64,000 nucleotides of DNA, taken from positions 1,278,501 to 1,342,500 of the forward strand of contig NZ_CP150919.1 in the NCBI RefSeq assembly GCF_039909015.1, read 5' to 3'. Source of the DNA: Pseudomonas grandcourensis (GTDB lineage: Bacteria; Pseudomonadota; Gammaproteobacteria; Pseudomonadales; Pseudomonadaceae). Positions 1 to 9,121 of the stretch are shown here, piece after piece. The translations under genes were made by a program, and so were the position numbers. The notes under the pieces are model-generated. The model did not search any database, had not been told where the DNA came from, and saw only the letters and a program-made list of their open reading frames with translations. Within the stretch, counting starts at the first letter, position 1, and the number at the start of each line of letters is the position of its first letter.

Positions 1-600
1 CGGCAGGATTTCGGCCAGCGCGGGGGCCAGGGCCAGGATCGACAGCGGTGTGTGTTCCGACGGCTTGAACACCAGAGTGTTGCCGGCGGCGAGGGCCGGG
101 GCGATTTTCCACGCGGCCATCATGATCGGGTAGTTCCACGGCGCAATCGACGCCACGACCCCGATAGGATCGCGCCGGACCATGCTGGTGTAGCCCGGCA
201 GGTATTCGCCGCTGAGCTGGCCGGTCTGGCAACGCACGGCACCGGCGAAGAAGCGGAACACATCGACCGTGGCACTCAAGTCGTCCTGACGGGCCAGGTG
301 CAGCGGCTTGCCGCAGTTCATGGACTCGAGGCGGGCCAGCAGGTCGGCGTTTTTTTCGATGGCGTTGGCGATCTCCAGCAACAGGTTCGAGCGTTGCTGT
401 GGCGTGGTGCGCGACCAACCGGCAAAGGCACGGTGGGCGGCGAGGATGGCGGCTTCGACTTGCTCGGTGCTGGCTTCGGCGATCTGTGTGATGACTTCGC
501 CGGTGGCCGGGTTGAGAATCGGCTCGACGCAGCCTTGACCGGCAACCAATTCACCATCGATCAACAATGCGGTGAACAACGGGGTCTGCGCGCCAGCCAT
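1..600 (-). CDS. patD: Gamma-aminobutyraldehyde dehydrogenase-like (PatD/YdcW type), 3' end beyond window
   Basis: This is the first 200 residues of an NAD(P)-dependent aldehyde dehydrogenase, read from the right and cut by the window edge before the catalytic Cys/Glu region. Visible family blocks are NPATGEV, ESMNCGKPLH, VDVFRFFAGA, RRDPIGVVASIAPWNYP and AAGNTLVFKPSE, the last two belonging to the substrate/cofactor-binding ALDH fold. The set closely resembles E. coli PatD, which oxidises 4-aminobutanal to GABA in putrescine degradation; a broader amino-aldehyde or betaine-aldehyde substrate cannot be excluded. I chose ATG at 600 with an upstream AAAAGAGAA purine tract; an in-frame ATG at 630 would add ten residues. 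A LysR-type regulator lies just upstream on the same strand and may control it. Family certain, substrate inferred. Confidence 0.8.
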   Translation of the reverse strand, partial: MAGAQTPLFTALLIDGELVAGQGCVEPILNPATGEVITQIAEASTEQVEAAILAAHRAFAGWSRTTPQQRSNLLLEIANAIEKNADLLARLESMNCGKPLHLARQDDLSATVDVFRFFAGAVRCQTGQLSGEYLPGYTSMVRRDPIGVVASIAPWNYPIMMAAWKIAPALAAGNTLVFKPSEHTPLSILALAPALAEILP

Positions 601-732
601 TTTTCGGGTTCTCTTTTCTTGTGTAGCCATGGTGTTCCCAGTGATTGGGGCCCGGCCGTCTTATATAGATGTAACAAGACTAGTTCGCGGACCCGAGGAC
701 AACAAATACTAAATACTGAAGGTGGCGTTCGA

Positions 733-1647
733 TTAAATAGATGGCTTGCGCCCGCCGTGAGGTTGTTCGCGGGCGACCGTGAGGAAGGGGTCCACCAGCG
801 CTGGCCGCGCGGTGCCGCGACGCCACGCCAGGCCGACATCCAGGGTCTGGCTGAGGTCGGCAATCGGCCGCGCTTCGATGATGTCGCCCTCCAGTGACCA
901 CGGGCGATAGGTCATGTCCGGCTGGATCGATACGCCCAGCCCGGCGGCCACCAGGCTTCGCACCGCTTCGGTCGAAGCCGTGCGCAGGGTGATGCGCGGT
1001 TGCAGCGAGGCGGCGGACCACATGCGTTGGGCGTTGCGGTCCATTTCATCGACGTTCAGTTGAATCAATGGCTCGCGGGCCACGTCGGCGAGGTTGATGC
1101 TGTCGTGCTCCAGCAACGGGTGCTGGGCCGGCAGCCATAGCCGGTGCGGCGAATGGGTCAACACTTCGGTCTGCAGGGCGTGGCGGTCTTCGAGGTTGGA
1201 CAGGATCAACACGCCGACATCGATCTCGCCGCTGACCAGCAAATGCTCGATGTACGGGCGCTCATCCTCCATCACGCGGATTTCCACATTGGGGTAGGCG
1301 CGCTGGAAGCGGGTGAGCAGATCCGCCAGGTAATAGCCGGCCACCAGGCTGGTCACGCCGACGATCAGTTGCCCGGCAACCTGATCGGTGCTCTGTTGCA
1401 GGCTGCGCTTTGCGTTATCCACCGTGGCCAGGATCAAGTGCGCCTGACGCAGGAATTGATGCCCCTGATGGGTCAGGGTCATGCCCTTGGCGTGGCGGCT
1501 GAACAGGCTGACGCCGATTTCCTCCTCCAGTTGCTGGATCGCCAGGGTCAGGGTCGACTGGGAAATGAACGCGGTTTGTGCGGCGGCCGAGATCGAGCCG
1601 GTCTCGGCCACGGCGATGAAATGACGGATCTGACGCAAGGTCATCAT
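733..1647 (-). CDS. LysR-family transcriptional regulator
   Basis: A 304-residue LysR-type regulator. The N-terminal winged helix-turn-helix spans about residues 2-60 (TLRQIRHFIAVAETGSIS followed by AAQTAFISQSTLTLAIQQLE), then a linker helix and a periplasmic-binding-protein-like effector domain (about 92-295). Length is normal for the family. Two consecutive ATG codons (1647 and 1644) could both start it. It points the same way as the aldehyde dehydrogenase gene at 600, with about 130 bases between, so it may regulate that gene or be co-expressed with it. The aromatic/aldehyde effector is unknown; no function beyond the family is supported. Confidence 0.9.
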   Translation of the reverse strand: MMTLRQIRHFIAVAETGSISAAAQTAFISQSTLTLAIQQLEEEIGVSLFSRHAKGMTLTHQGHQFLRQAHLILATVDNAKRSLQQSTDQVAGQLIVGVTSLVAGYYLADLLTRFQRAYPNVEIRVMEDERPYIEHLLVSGEIDVGVLILSNLEDRHALQTEVLTHSPHRLWLPAQHPLLEHDSINLADVAREPLIQLNVDEMDRNAQRMWSAASLQPRITLRTASTEAVRSLVAAGLGVSIQPDMTYRPWSLEGDIIEARPIADLSQTLDVGLAWRRGTARPALVDPFLTVAREQPHGGRKPSI

Positions 1648-1841
1648 GGGAAAGTACCCGGTGGGCTGTTTTTATCGATTGGCGAGAGTGTATATCTTTT
1701 TTTCTGATAGGCCGGCGCAAGCGGCATTGGGTGCATCGAGGCAATGCAACATCTGGAAGCACTCTCGCCCACGGAGCGTGGGCACTTTCGTTTTAGGCTG
1801 GTGGTCCTGGTTTCAGGTTAAACGTCTTGTGGAGGCGGTAA

Positions 1842-2534
1842 ATGAACACCCGTGGATTGCTCGATCAACTACTCAAGTCCGGCCAGGACCTGTTGCAGAA
1901 CAAGGCCGGCAGCCAGCAGCAAAAGGGCGCGAGCGGTGGCACCAGTGCCCTCGGCAGTTTGCTCTCCGGCGCGAGTGGCGGGGCGTTGGCGGCAGGCGCG
2001 ATGGGTTTGCTGCTCGGCAGCAAAAAGGCCCGTAAAGTCGGGGGCAAGGTTGCGGTCTACGGCGGTCTCGCCGCGTTGGGCGCGCTGGCTTATAAAGCCT
2101 ATGGCAACTGGCAGGCGCAGCAGGGCGGTGCAGCCGCTACGCAACCGCAAACTTTGGACCGCGTGCCGACCGCGCAAGTCGAACTGCACAGCCAGGCGAT
2201 TCTCAAGGCGCTGGTGGCCGCGGCCAAGGCTGACGGTCATGTCGATGCGCGTGAGCGGGCCTTGATCGAAGGCGAATTCACCCGGCTCGACAACGACCAG
2301 GAGCTGCAACACTGGCTGCACGCCGAGCTCAACAAGCCGCTGGACCCGAGCGATGTCGCCCGCGCCGCCCGCTCCCCGGAAATCGCCGCCGAGATGTACA
2401 TCGCCAGCGTGATGATGGTGGACGAGGAAAACTTCATGGAGAAGGCCTACCTCGATGAACTGGCGCGCCAGCTCAAGTTGGAGCCGGGGTTGAAGGCCGA
2501 ACTGGAGAAGCAGGTTCGCCAGGCTTCTCTGTAA
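1842..2534 (+). CDS. DUF533 / TerB-like inner membrane protein (YebE type)
   Basis: A 230-residue protein starting after a good ribosome site (GGAGG at about 1831). Residues 1-40 are Gln/Gly/Ser rich, 42-85 form a Gly/Ala-rich hydrophobic hairpin (GGALAAGAMGLLLGSKKARK then VYGGLAALGALAYKAYG) likely to enter the membrane. The C-terminal half (about 115-228) is an acidic all-helical TerB-like domain (KALVAAAKADGHVDARE, a family signature). E. coli YebE is the usual comparison; its job is unknown. The gene stands alone and is closed by a REP-type hairpin at 2545-2576. Confidence 0.8.
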   Translation: MNTRGLLDQLLKSGQDLLQNKAGSQQQKGASGGTSALGSLLSGASGGALAAGAMGLLLGSKKARKVGGKVAVYGGLAALGALAYKAYGNWQAQQGGAAATQPQTLDRVPTAQVELHSQAILKALVAAAKADGHVDARERALIEGEFTRLDNDQELQHWLHAELNKPLDPSDVARAARSPEIAAEMYIASVMMVDEENFMEKAYLDELARQLKLEPGLKAELEKQVRQASL

Positions 2535-2544
2535 ACCTTTAGTG

Positions 2545-2576
2545 CGCCATCGCGAGCTTGCTCGCGATGGCGTTTT
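2545..2576 (+). terminator. REP-type hairpin acting as terminator of the DUF533 gene
   Basis: A perfect 13-bp stem, CGCCATCGCGAGC at 2545-2557 and its complement at 2560-2572 with a two-base loop, followed by TTTT. It carries the Pseudomonas REP core (GCTCGCGATGG) and sits just after the stop codon at 2534, so it can serve both as REP element and as intrinsic terminator. Confidence 0.7.
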
Positions 2577-2747
2577 CGGCCACAACACCTCCCCAATGAC
2601 CATTGCACGGTCCCTTTCTGCCCAATCCCCCGGCATCCATCCCGCCTTTTTTCAACGGGATGAGAAGCGGTGCGCAACCGTCTTATAAATGAAACACCGC
2701 CCTCGGCTATACTCCCCGCATTTCGTATCAGCCCCCGAGGATTGACT

Positions 2748-4370
2748 GTGAAGAACTGGACGTTGCGCCAACGCATTTTGGCGAGCTTTGCGGTAATTAT
2801 CGCCATCATGTTGCTGATGGTGGTCCTCTCCTATTCGCGATTGCTGAGGATCGAAGAGAGCGAAGCCAGCATGCGGGACGACGCTTTGCCGGGGGTTTAT
2901 TACAGTTCGATGATTCGTAGCGCCTGGGTCGACACTTTCCTGCAGACTCAGGAAATGCTCGGCTTGAAAGAAGGGCAGGGCATCAGCAGTGAAGACGCTG
3001 CGGAATTCAAGGCTTTCGAAGTGCGTCTGCTGGAGCAGATAGGTAACTACCGCAACACCATCACGACCGATGAAGACAAGGTCGAGTTTGCCGCTTTCGA
3101 ACAACGGCACGAGGAGTTCAGCAGGATTCTGACGGCAGTGCTCGATCTGCACAGCCGCAACCAGGAAGCCGAGGCTCTCAAGTTGTTCACCGAGCAACTG
3201 ACCCCGGTCTGGACCGCAGGTCGCGCGAAGCTCAACGACATCCTCCGCGAAAACAAATTGGTGGCCGACCACGAAATGGCCGCCATCGACGATGCCGTGC
3301 TTGCGGCAAAAATCAGCATGGGCATTTCCCTGCTGGTGGCTGTCCTGGCTGCCGGCCTCTGCGGTTTGCTTTTGATGCGCGCCATCATGGCGCCGATGAA
3401 CCGCATCGTGAAAATCCTCGAAATCATGCGCACCGGCGATCTCAGCAGCCGCCTGAACCTGGAGCGCAAGGACGAATTCGGCGCGGTAGAGACCGGTTTC
3501 AACGACATGATGTCCGAGCTCACGTCTCTGGTGTCCCAGGCCCAGCGTTCGTCGGTGCAGGTGACCACGTCGGTGACCGAGATCGCCGCAACGTCCAAGC
3601 AGCAACAAGCCACCGCCACCGAAACTGCCGCCACCACCACGGAAATCGGTGCGACTTCCCGTGAGATCGCCGCCACTTCCCGGGATCTGGTGCGCACCAT
3701 GACCGAAGTCTCCACTGCCGCCGATCAGGCTTCCGTGGCTGCCGGTTCCGGGCAGCAGGGCCTGGCGCGCATGGAAGAAACCATGCACTCAGTGATGGGC
3801 GCGGCCGATCTGGTCAACGCCAAGCTGGCGATCCTCAACGAGAAGGCCGGCAACATCAATCAGGTGGTGGTGACCATCGTCAAGGTCGCCGACCAGACCA
3901 ACCTGTTGTCGCTCAACGCCGCCATCGAAGCCGAGAAAGCCGGGGAATACGGGCGCGGTTTTGCCGTGGTCGCCACCGAAGTGCGGCGCCTGGCGGACCA
4001 GACCGCTGTCGCCACCTACGACATTGAGCAGATGGTGCGCGAGATCCAGTCGGCAGTGTCGGCCGGGGTCATGGGCATGGACAAGTTCTCTGAAGAGGTA
4101 CGTCGCGGCATGTCCGAGGTGCAGCAGGTCGGCGAGCAGTTGTCGCAGATCATCCATCAGGTCCAGGCGCTGGCGCCGCGGGTGCTGATGGTCAACGAAG
4201 GCATGCAGGCCCAGGCCACCGGTGCCGAGCAGATCAACCACGCGCTGGTGCAGTTGGGTGATGCCAGCAGCCAGACCGTCGAATCTCTGCGTCAGGCCAG
4301 TTTCGCCATCGATGAGCTGAGCCAGGTGGCCGTCGGGCTGCGCAGCGGCGTTTCGCGATTCAAAGTCTGA
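2748..4370 (+). CDS. wspA: WspA, methyl-accepting chemotaxis receptor for surface sensing
   Basis: Membrane receptor of the Wsp pathway, 540 residues from the GTG at 2748, preceded by CCGAGGA at a normal spacing; an upstream ATG at 2670 would put 26 unlikely residues before the first membrane segment. Transmembrane helices lie at about 11-30 and 190-210 with a four-helix periplasmic domain between, then HAMP (about 211-265) and a long cytoplasmic coiled coil with the kinase-control tip NLLSLNAAIEAEKAGEYGRG near 383-402. In P. fluorescens and P. aeruginosa WspA responds to surface contact and activates the kinase WspE. Its TGA overlaps the ATG of wspB by one base. A possible -10 TATACT is at 2708-2713. 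Confidence 0.93.
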   Translation: MKNWTLRQRILASFAVIIAIMLLMVVLSYSRLLRIEESEASMRDDALPGVYYSSMIRSAWVDTFLQTQEMLGLKEGQGISSEDAAEFKAFEVRLLEQIGNYRNTITTDEDKVEFAAFEQRHEEFSRILTAVLDLHSRNQEAEALKLFTEQLTPVWTAGRAKLNDILRENKLVADHEMAAIDDAVLAAKISMGISLLVAVLAAGLCGLLLMRAIMAPMNRIVKILEIMRTGDLSSRLNLERKDEFGAVETGFNDMMSELTSLVSQAQRSSVQVTTSVTEIAATSKQQQATATETAATTTEIGATSREIAATSRDLVRTMTEVSTAADQASVAAGSGQQGLARMEETMHSVMGAADLVNAKLAILNEKAGNINQVVVTIVKVADQTNLLSLNAAIEAEKAGEYGRGFAVVATEVRRLADQTAVATYDIEQMVREIQSAVSAGVMGMDKFSEEVRRGMSEVQQVGEQLSQIIHQVQALAPRVLMVNEGMQAQATGAEQINHALVQLGDASSQTVESLRQASFAIDELSQVAVGLRSGVSRFKV

Positions 4371-4906
4371 TGAGCGAAATCACGGCCAAACGCTCTGCCG
4401 TGAAGCAGACGCTGCACGCTTTGTTTCTGGTGTTTCGCATCGGCAGCGAGCGCTATGCCTTGAAGGCCATCGAAGTGGCTGAAGTGCTGCCGCGTCTGCC
4501 CTTGAAGCCCATTCCCCATGCCCCCACCTGGGTTGCCGGGGTGTTCGCCTATCGGGGCACAGTGGTGCCGGTCATCGACTTGAGCGCACTGACCTTTGGT
4601 ACGCCGGCACAGGCCCGTACCAGCACGCGGCTGGTGCTGGTCAACTATCGCCCGGACGAAACCGCCGAGACGCAGCTGCTCGGGCTGATTCTGGAACAGG
4701 CGACTGACACCTTGCGCTGCGATCCGGCGGATTTTCAGCCCTACGGCCTGGACAACCGCCAGGCGCCTTACCTCGGGCCGGTGCGCAAGGACGAGCAGGG
4801 CTTGCTGCAATGGGTACGGGTCGGCGATCTGCTGGACAATCAGGTGCGCGCCTTGCTGTTTCCCTCGCCGCCAATGGATCCGGTACTGCTGCAGGAGCGG
4901 CCATGA
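4370..4906 (+). CDS. wspB: WspB, CheW-like coupling protein
   Basis: A 178-residue CheW-domain adaptor expected to couple the receptor WspA to the kinase WspE in the membrane-associated signalling array. The CheW fold covers about residues 17-165: LFLVFRIGSERYALKAIEV at the start, then WVAGVFAYRGTVVPVIDL, the typical receptor/kinase contact segment. It begins on the stop codon of wspA (TGATG) and its own TGA overlaps the wspC start (ATGA), pointing to translational coupling. WspD is the second CheW paralogue in the operon. Confidence 0.92.
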   Translation: MSEITAKRSAVKQTLHALFLVFRIGSERYALKAIEVAEVLPRLPLKPIPHAPTWVAGVFAYRGTVVPVIDLSALTFGTPAQARTSTRLVLVNYRPDETAETQLLGLILEQATDTLRCDPADFQPYGLDNRQAPYLGPVRKDEQGLLQWVRVGDLLDNQVRALLFPSPPMDPVLLQERP

Positions 4907-6174
4907 ACAGCGATCAGCGGTTTTTCGATTTCCTCAAGGAAACCATCGGACTCGACGTGACCTCGGTCGGGCAAGCGATCATCGAGCGAGCGGTGCGCCA
5001 GCGCAGCATCGTTTCGCAAGCAGTCTCGGCCGATGAATATTGGCGCACCTTGCAGGGCTCGCGGGATGAGCAGCAGGCATTGATCGAAGCGGTGATCGTT
5101 CCGGAAACCTGGTTCTTCCGCTATCCGGAGTCTTTTGTCACCCTGGCGAAACTGGCGGGCAAGCGTCTGGCCGAAATCAACAACCTGCGCGCACTGCGGA
5201 TTCTCAGCCTGCCGTGCTCCACCGGTGAAGAACCGTACTCGATCGCCATGGCGTTGCTCGATGCCGGGCTCAAACCGTACCAGTTCAAGGTCGACGGCCT
5301 GGACGTCAGCCCGTTGTCAGTGGAAAAAGCCCGTCGGGCGTTGTACGGCAAGAACTCTTTCCGGGGTGACGACATTGCGTTTCGCGACCGTCATTTCATC
5401 GCCGAAGGCGAGAGCTATCGCCTCAATCAGCGGGTGCTCGAGCAAGTGCGCCTGCAGGTCGGCAACCTTCTGGATCCGGCCTTGCTGGCTGGTGAACCGC
5501 CCTTCGATTTCGTGTTTTGTCGCAACCTGCTGATCTATTTCGACCAGCCAACCCAGAAGCAAGTCTTCGAAGTGCTCAAGTGCCTGACCCACGTTGACGG
5601 CGTGCTGTTTATCGGCCCGGCCGAAGGCAGTCTGCTGGGGCGTTTGGGGATGCGTTCGATCGGAGTCCCGCAGTCCTTCGCGTTCAGTCGACAGGGCACT
5701 GCGGACCCTGATCCCTTGCCGACATTCGTTCCTGCACCCTTGCCGGTGCCGCAACCGCTGCGCAATCCACCGCCTGCGCCAGTACGCAGTCGCCCGTTCG
5801 CCAGTGTCGTGCCGCTGGCGACTGCGCCGAAAACGCCTGGCACCGATACGGCCGTGCTGCTGGCGAACATCGCCGCGCTGGCCAACGAAGGCAAAAGCGC
5901 CGAGGCGCGAGCGGCGTGTGAAAGCTACTTGCGCAGCCATGAACCGGTGGCCCAGGTCTTTTATTGGTTGGGACTGCTCAGCGATGTGGCTGGCAATACC
6001 CTGGAAGCCCAGGGGTTTTATCGCAAGGCGTTGTACCTCGAACCGCAACATCCCGAAGCGTTGATGCATCTGGCCGCATTGCTGCAGGCCCAGGGCGACG
6101 CGATGGGAGCCAGACGATTGCAGGAGCGTGCCGCCCGCAGCGCACGCGCCGCCGACAGTGAGCGTAAACGATGA
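4903..6174 (+). CDS. wspC: WspC, CheR-type receptor methyltransferase with TPR tail
   Basis: S-adenosylmethionine-dependent methyltransferase that methylates glutamates of WspA, opposing WspF. The 423-residue protein starts at the ATG overlapping the wspB stop, with GGAG 8 bases before it. The CheR domain covers about 1-270 with LSLPCSTGEEPYSIAMAL (SAM site) and FDFVFCRNLLIYF. A Pro-rich linker (about 275-320) leads to C-terminal tetratricopeptide repeats (about 340-415: FYWLGLLSDVAGNTLEAQGF and following), which distinguish WspC from housekeeping CheR. It overlaps wspD by four bases. Confidence 0.93.
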   Translation: MNSDQRFFDFLKETIGLDVTSVGQAIIERAVRQRSIVSQAVSADEYWRTLQGSRDEQQALIEAVIVPETWFFRYPESFVTLAKLAGKRLAEINNLRALRILSLPCSTGEEPYSIAMALLDAGLKPYQFKVDGLDVSPLSVEKARRALYGKNSFRGDDIAFRDRHFIAEGESYRLNQRVLEQVRLQVGNLLDPALLAGEPPFDFVFCRNLLIYFDQPTQKQVFEVLKCLTHVDGVLFIGPAEGSLLGRLGMRSIGVPQSFAFSRQGTADPDPLPTFVPAPLPVPQPLRNPPPAPVRSRPFASVVPLATAPKTPGTDTAVLLANIAALANEGKSAEARAACESYLRSHEPVAQVFYWLGLLSDVAGNTLEAQGFYRKALYLEPQHPEALMHLAALLQAQGDAMGARRLQERAARSARAADSERKR

Positions 6175-6851
6175 TCGCCTCCGACACCTTTAGCGTCACC
6201 CGGGATGCCCAGGCCATCGACGATTGCTGGAACCGCATCGGTATCCACGGCGACAAGTCCTGCCCGCTGCTCAGCGAGCATATTCATTGCCGCAATTGTG
6301 CGGTGTATTCGGCCGCCGCCACACGCTTGCTCGATCGCTATGCAATGCAGCAGGAAGATCGCGGGCCCGTGTCGGTCGCAGTCGAGAGCGAGGTGAAAAC
6401 CCGCTCGCTATTGATGTTCCGGCTGGGCGAGGAGTGGCTGGGGCTTGCGACCCGTAGCCTGGTAGAGGTGGCGCCGCTGCAAGCGATTCACTCTTTGCCG
6501 CATCAACGTTCCCGGGCCTTGCTCGGCGTGGCGAATGTGCGTGGCGCGCTGGTCGCCTGTCTGTCGCTGGTGGAGCTGCTCGGGCTCGACGGCGCCGGCA
6601 ACGTGGCACCCGGTGCGCGGGTTATGCCGCGCATGCTGATCATCGCGGCCCACGGCGGGCCGGTGGTGGTGCCGGTGGACGAAGTCGACGGGATTCACGC
6701 CATCGACGAGCGCATCCTCGATACAGCATCGCGCTCGGGTGCTCAGGCCAGCGCCAAATACACCCGTGGCGTGTTGCAATTCAAAGGTCGCAGCCTGCGT
6801 TGGCTGGATGAAGAACAGCTGCTGTCCGCCGTGACCCGGAGCCTCACATGA
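6171..6851 (+). CDS. wspD: WspD, CheW-like coupling protein with N-terminal cysteine motif
   Basis: The second CheW-type adaptor of the Wsp pathway, 226 residues. The CheW domain is at about 75-220 (LMFRLGEEWLGLATRSLVEV; LLGVANVRGALVACLSLVEL). Unlike WspB it has an extra N-terminal segment of about 70 residues with four cysteines, C19, C31, C40 and C43, the last two as HCRNC (CxxC), suggesting a metal or redox site; this role is inference. It overlaps wspC and wspE by four bases at either end (ATGA), so it is translated as part of the operon. Confidence 0.9.
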   Translation: MIASDTFSVTRDAQAIDDCWNRIGIHGDKSCPLLSEHIHCRNCAVYSAAATRLLDRYAMQQEDRGPVSVAVESEVKTRSLLMFRLGEEWLGLATRSLVEVAPLQAIHSLPHQRSRALLGVANVRGALVACLSLVELLGLDGAGNVAPGARVMPRMLIIAAHGGPVVVPVDEVDGIHAIDERILDTASRSGAQASAKYTRGVLQFKGRSLRWLDEEQLLSAVTRSLT

Positions 6852-9121
6852 CCCCCGAGCAAATGCGCGACGCCTCTTTGCTGGAGCTGTTCAGCCTGGA
6901 GGCCGAAGCCCAGACCCAGGTCTTGAGCGCCGGCCTGCTGGCGCTTGAGCGCGACCCGACCCAGGCCGATCAACTTGAATCGTGCATGCGTGCCGCGCAC
7001 TCGCTCAAGGGGGCGGCGCGGATCGTCGGTGTCGACGCCGGGGTCAGCGTCTCCCATGTGATGGAAGATTGCCTGGTCAGTGCCCAGGAAGGCCGTCTGT
7101 TGCTGCGCCCCGAGCATATCGATGCGTTGCTGCAAGGCACCGACTTGCTGATGCGCATCGCCACGCCGAGCAATAACCCGGAGGCTGCGGAAATCGAGGC
7201 CTACGTGGCGTTGATGGCGCGGTTGCTGGACCCGGTGGCCCAGCTGGTTGCGCCTGCCGCACCGTTGATGGCCGAACTTCAGCTCGAAGCACCGTCGCCC
7301 CGGGTCGAGCCGCTGACGTCTGCCGTAGAACCGCCATCGGCCCCACGCAAGACCAAACGCACCACCGAAAACGGCGAACGTGTACTGCGTGTCACCGCCG
7401 AGCGTTTGAACAGCCTGCTCGATTTATCGAGCAAATCCCTGGTGGAAACCCTGCGGCTCAAACCGCACCTGGCGACCATGCAGCGACTCAAGCGCATGCA
7501 GAGCAACAGCCTGCGCGCACTGGAGAGTCTCAATGTGCATCTCAAGGAGCACACCTTGAGCCTGGAGGCCCAGGAAGCCCTTGAGGATGCGCGGCGATTG
7601 CTCGCGCAGTCCCAGCAATTGCTCGTGGAAAAGAACGCCGAACTCGATGAGTTCGCCTGGCATGCCAGCCAGCGGGCGCAGGTGTTGTACGACACGGCGC
7701 TGGCCTGTCGCATGCGGCCGTTTGCCGATGTGCTGACCGGGCAGGTGCGGATGGTCCGGGATCTGGGGCGCGACCTGGGCAAACAGGTGCGGCTGGAAAT
7801 TGAAGGCGATAAGACTCAGGTCGATCGCGACGTACTGGAAAAGCTCGAAGCGCCGCTGACTCACTTGTTGCGCAACGCGGTCGACCACGGCATCGAAACC
7901 CCGGAGCAGCGCCTGCTGGCGGGCAAGCCGGCGGAAGGTTTGATTCGCCTGCGTGCGTCCCATCAGGCCGGTTTGCTGGTGCTTGAACTGAGCGATGACG
8001 GTAACGGCGTGGACCTGGAAAAGGTCCGTCGCAGCATCGTTGAACGAAATCTGTCGCCCGCGCAAACCGCCGCGCAGTTGAGCGAAGAGGAATTGCTGAC
8101 GTTCCTGTTCCTGCCCGGTTTCAGTCTGCGCGACACGGTCACCGAAGTGTCCGGTCGCGGCGTCGGCCTGGATGCGGTGCAGCACATGGTCCGGCAGTTG
8201 CGCGGCGCGGTGGTGCTGGAGCAGACGGCGGGCGAGGGCAGTCGGTTCCATCTTGAAGTGCCGCTGACCCTGTCGGTGGTGCGCAGTCTCGTGGTGGAAG
8301 TCGGCGACGAAGCCTATGCCTTTCCGCTGGCGCACATTGAGCGCATGTGCGACCTGGAGCCGGCGGATATCGTGCAGGTCGAAGGCCGCCAGCATTTCTG
8401 GCACGAAGGCCGGCACGTCGGCCTGGTGGCGGCCAGTCAATTGCTGCAACGTCCGGCCAGCCAGAGCAGCGGGCAAACCCTGAAGGTCGTGGTGATTCGC
8501 GAGCGCGATGCGATCTACGGCGTGGCCGTGGAGCGGTTCATCGGTGAGCGGACCTTGGTGGTGCTGCCGCTGGATGAGCGTCTGGGCAAAGTGCAGGACA
8601 TTTCCGCCGGGGCCCTGCTCGACGACGGTTCGGTGGTACTGATCGTCGATGTCGAAGACATGCTGCGATCGGTGGAGAAACTGCTCAACACCGGTCGTCT
8701 GGAGCGCATTGCCCGCCACAGCAATCAGGTGGTCGAGGCGGCCCGCAAACGAATTCTGGTGGTGGATGATTCCCTGACCGTGCGAGAGTTGCAGCGCAAA
8801 CTGTTGCTCAATCGCGGCTACGACGTGGCGGTTGCAGTGGACGGCATGGACGGCTGGAACGCGTTGCGTTCGGAGGATTTCGATCTGCTGATCACCGACA
8901 TTGATATGCCGCGCATGGACGGCATCGAACTGGTCACGCTGTTGCGTCGGGACAATCGCCTGCAATCGCTGCCGGTGATGGTGGTGTCCTACAAGGATCG
9001 TGAAGAGGACCGGCGCCGTGGACTGGATGCCGGGGCCGACTATTATCTAGCCAAGGCCAGTTTTCATGACGACGCCTTGCTCGATGCAGTGGTCGAGCTC
9101 ATTGGAGGAGCGCGTGCATGA
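6848..9121 (+). CDS. wspE: WspE, hybrid CheA histidine kinase with receiver domain
   Basis: Hybrid chemotaxis-type kinase of 757 residues. Domains in order: HPt with phospho-acceptor H51 in RAAHSLKGAAR; a linker; dimerisation helices (about 175-300); ATPase with LRNAVDHGIETPEQR (N box), LSDDGNGVDLEKVR (G1) and GRGVGLDAV (G2); a CheW-like regulatory domain (about 475-610); and a C-terminal receiver domain with ILVVDDS and D684 in TDIDMPRMDG. It phosphorylates WspR and the methylesterase WspF. All catalytic motifs look intact. Four-base overlaps couple it to wspD and wspF. Confidence 0.94.
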   Translation: MTPEQMRDASLLELFSLEAEAQTQVLSAGLLALERDPTQADQLESCMRAAHSLKGAARIVGVDAGVSVSHVMEDCLVSAQEGRLLLRPEHIDALLQGTDLLMRIATPSNNPEAAEIEAYVALMARLLDPVAQLVAPAAPLMAELQLEAPSPRVEPLTSAVEPPSAPRKTKRTTENGERVLRVTAERLNSLLDLSSKSLVETLRLKPHLATMQRLKRMQSNSLRALESLNVHLKEHTLSLEAQEALEDARRLLAQSQQLLVEKNAELDEFAWHASQRAQVLYDTALACRMRPFADVLTGQVRMVRDLGRDLGKQVRLEIEGDKTQVDRDVLEKLEAPLTHLLRNAVDHGIETPEQRLLAGKPAEGLIRLRASHQAGLLVLELSDDGNGVDLEKVRRSIVERNLSPAQTAAQLSEEELLTFLFLPGFSLRDTVTEVSGRGVGLDAVQHMVRQLRGAVVLEQTAGEGSRFHLEVPLTLSVVRSLVVEVGDEAYAFPLAHIERMCDLEPADIVQVEGRQHFWHEGRHVGLVAASQLLQRPASQSSGQTLKVVVIRERDAIYGVAVERFIGERTLVVLPLDERLGKVQDISAGALLDDGSVVLIVDVEDMLRSVEKLLNTGRLERIARHSNQVVEAARKRILVVDDSLTVRELQRKLLLNRGYDVAVAVDGMDGWNALRSEDFDLLITDIDMPRMDGIELVTLLRRDNRLQSLPVMVVSYKDREEDRRRGLDAGADYYLAKASFHDDALLDAVVELIGGARA

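Noticed and set aside
52..897. 281-codon plus-strand frame at the left edge
   Set aside because: It runs antisense to the aldehyde dehydrogenase and into the end of the LysR gene, both of which have clear families.
2670..2747. Upstream ATG extension of wspA
   Set aside because: The 26 added residues lack a ribosome site and precede the first membrane helix without family support; GTG at 2748 has CCGAGGA.
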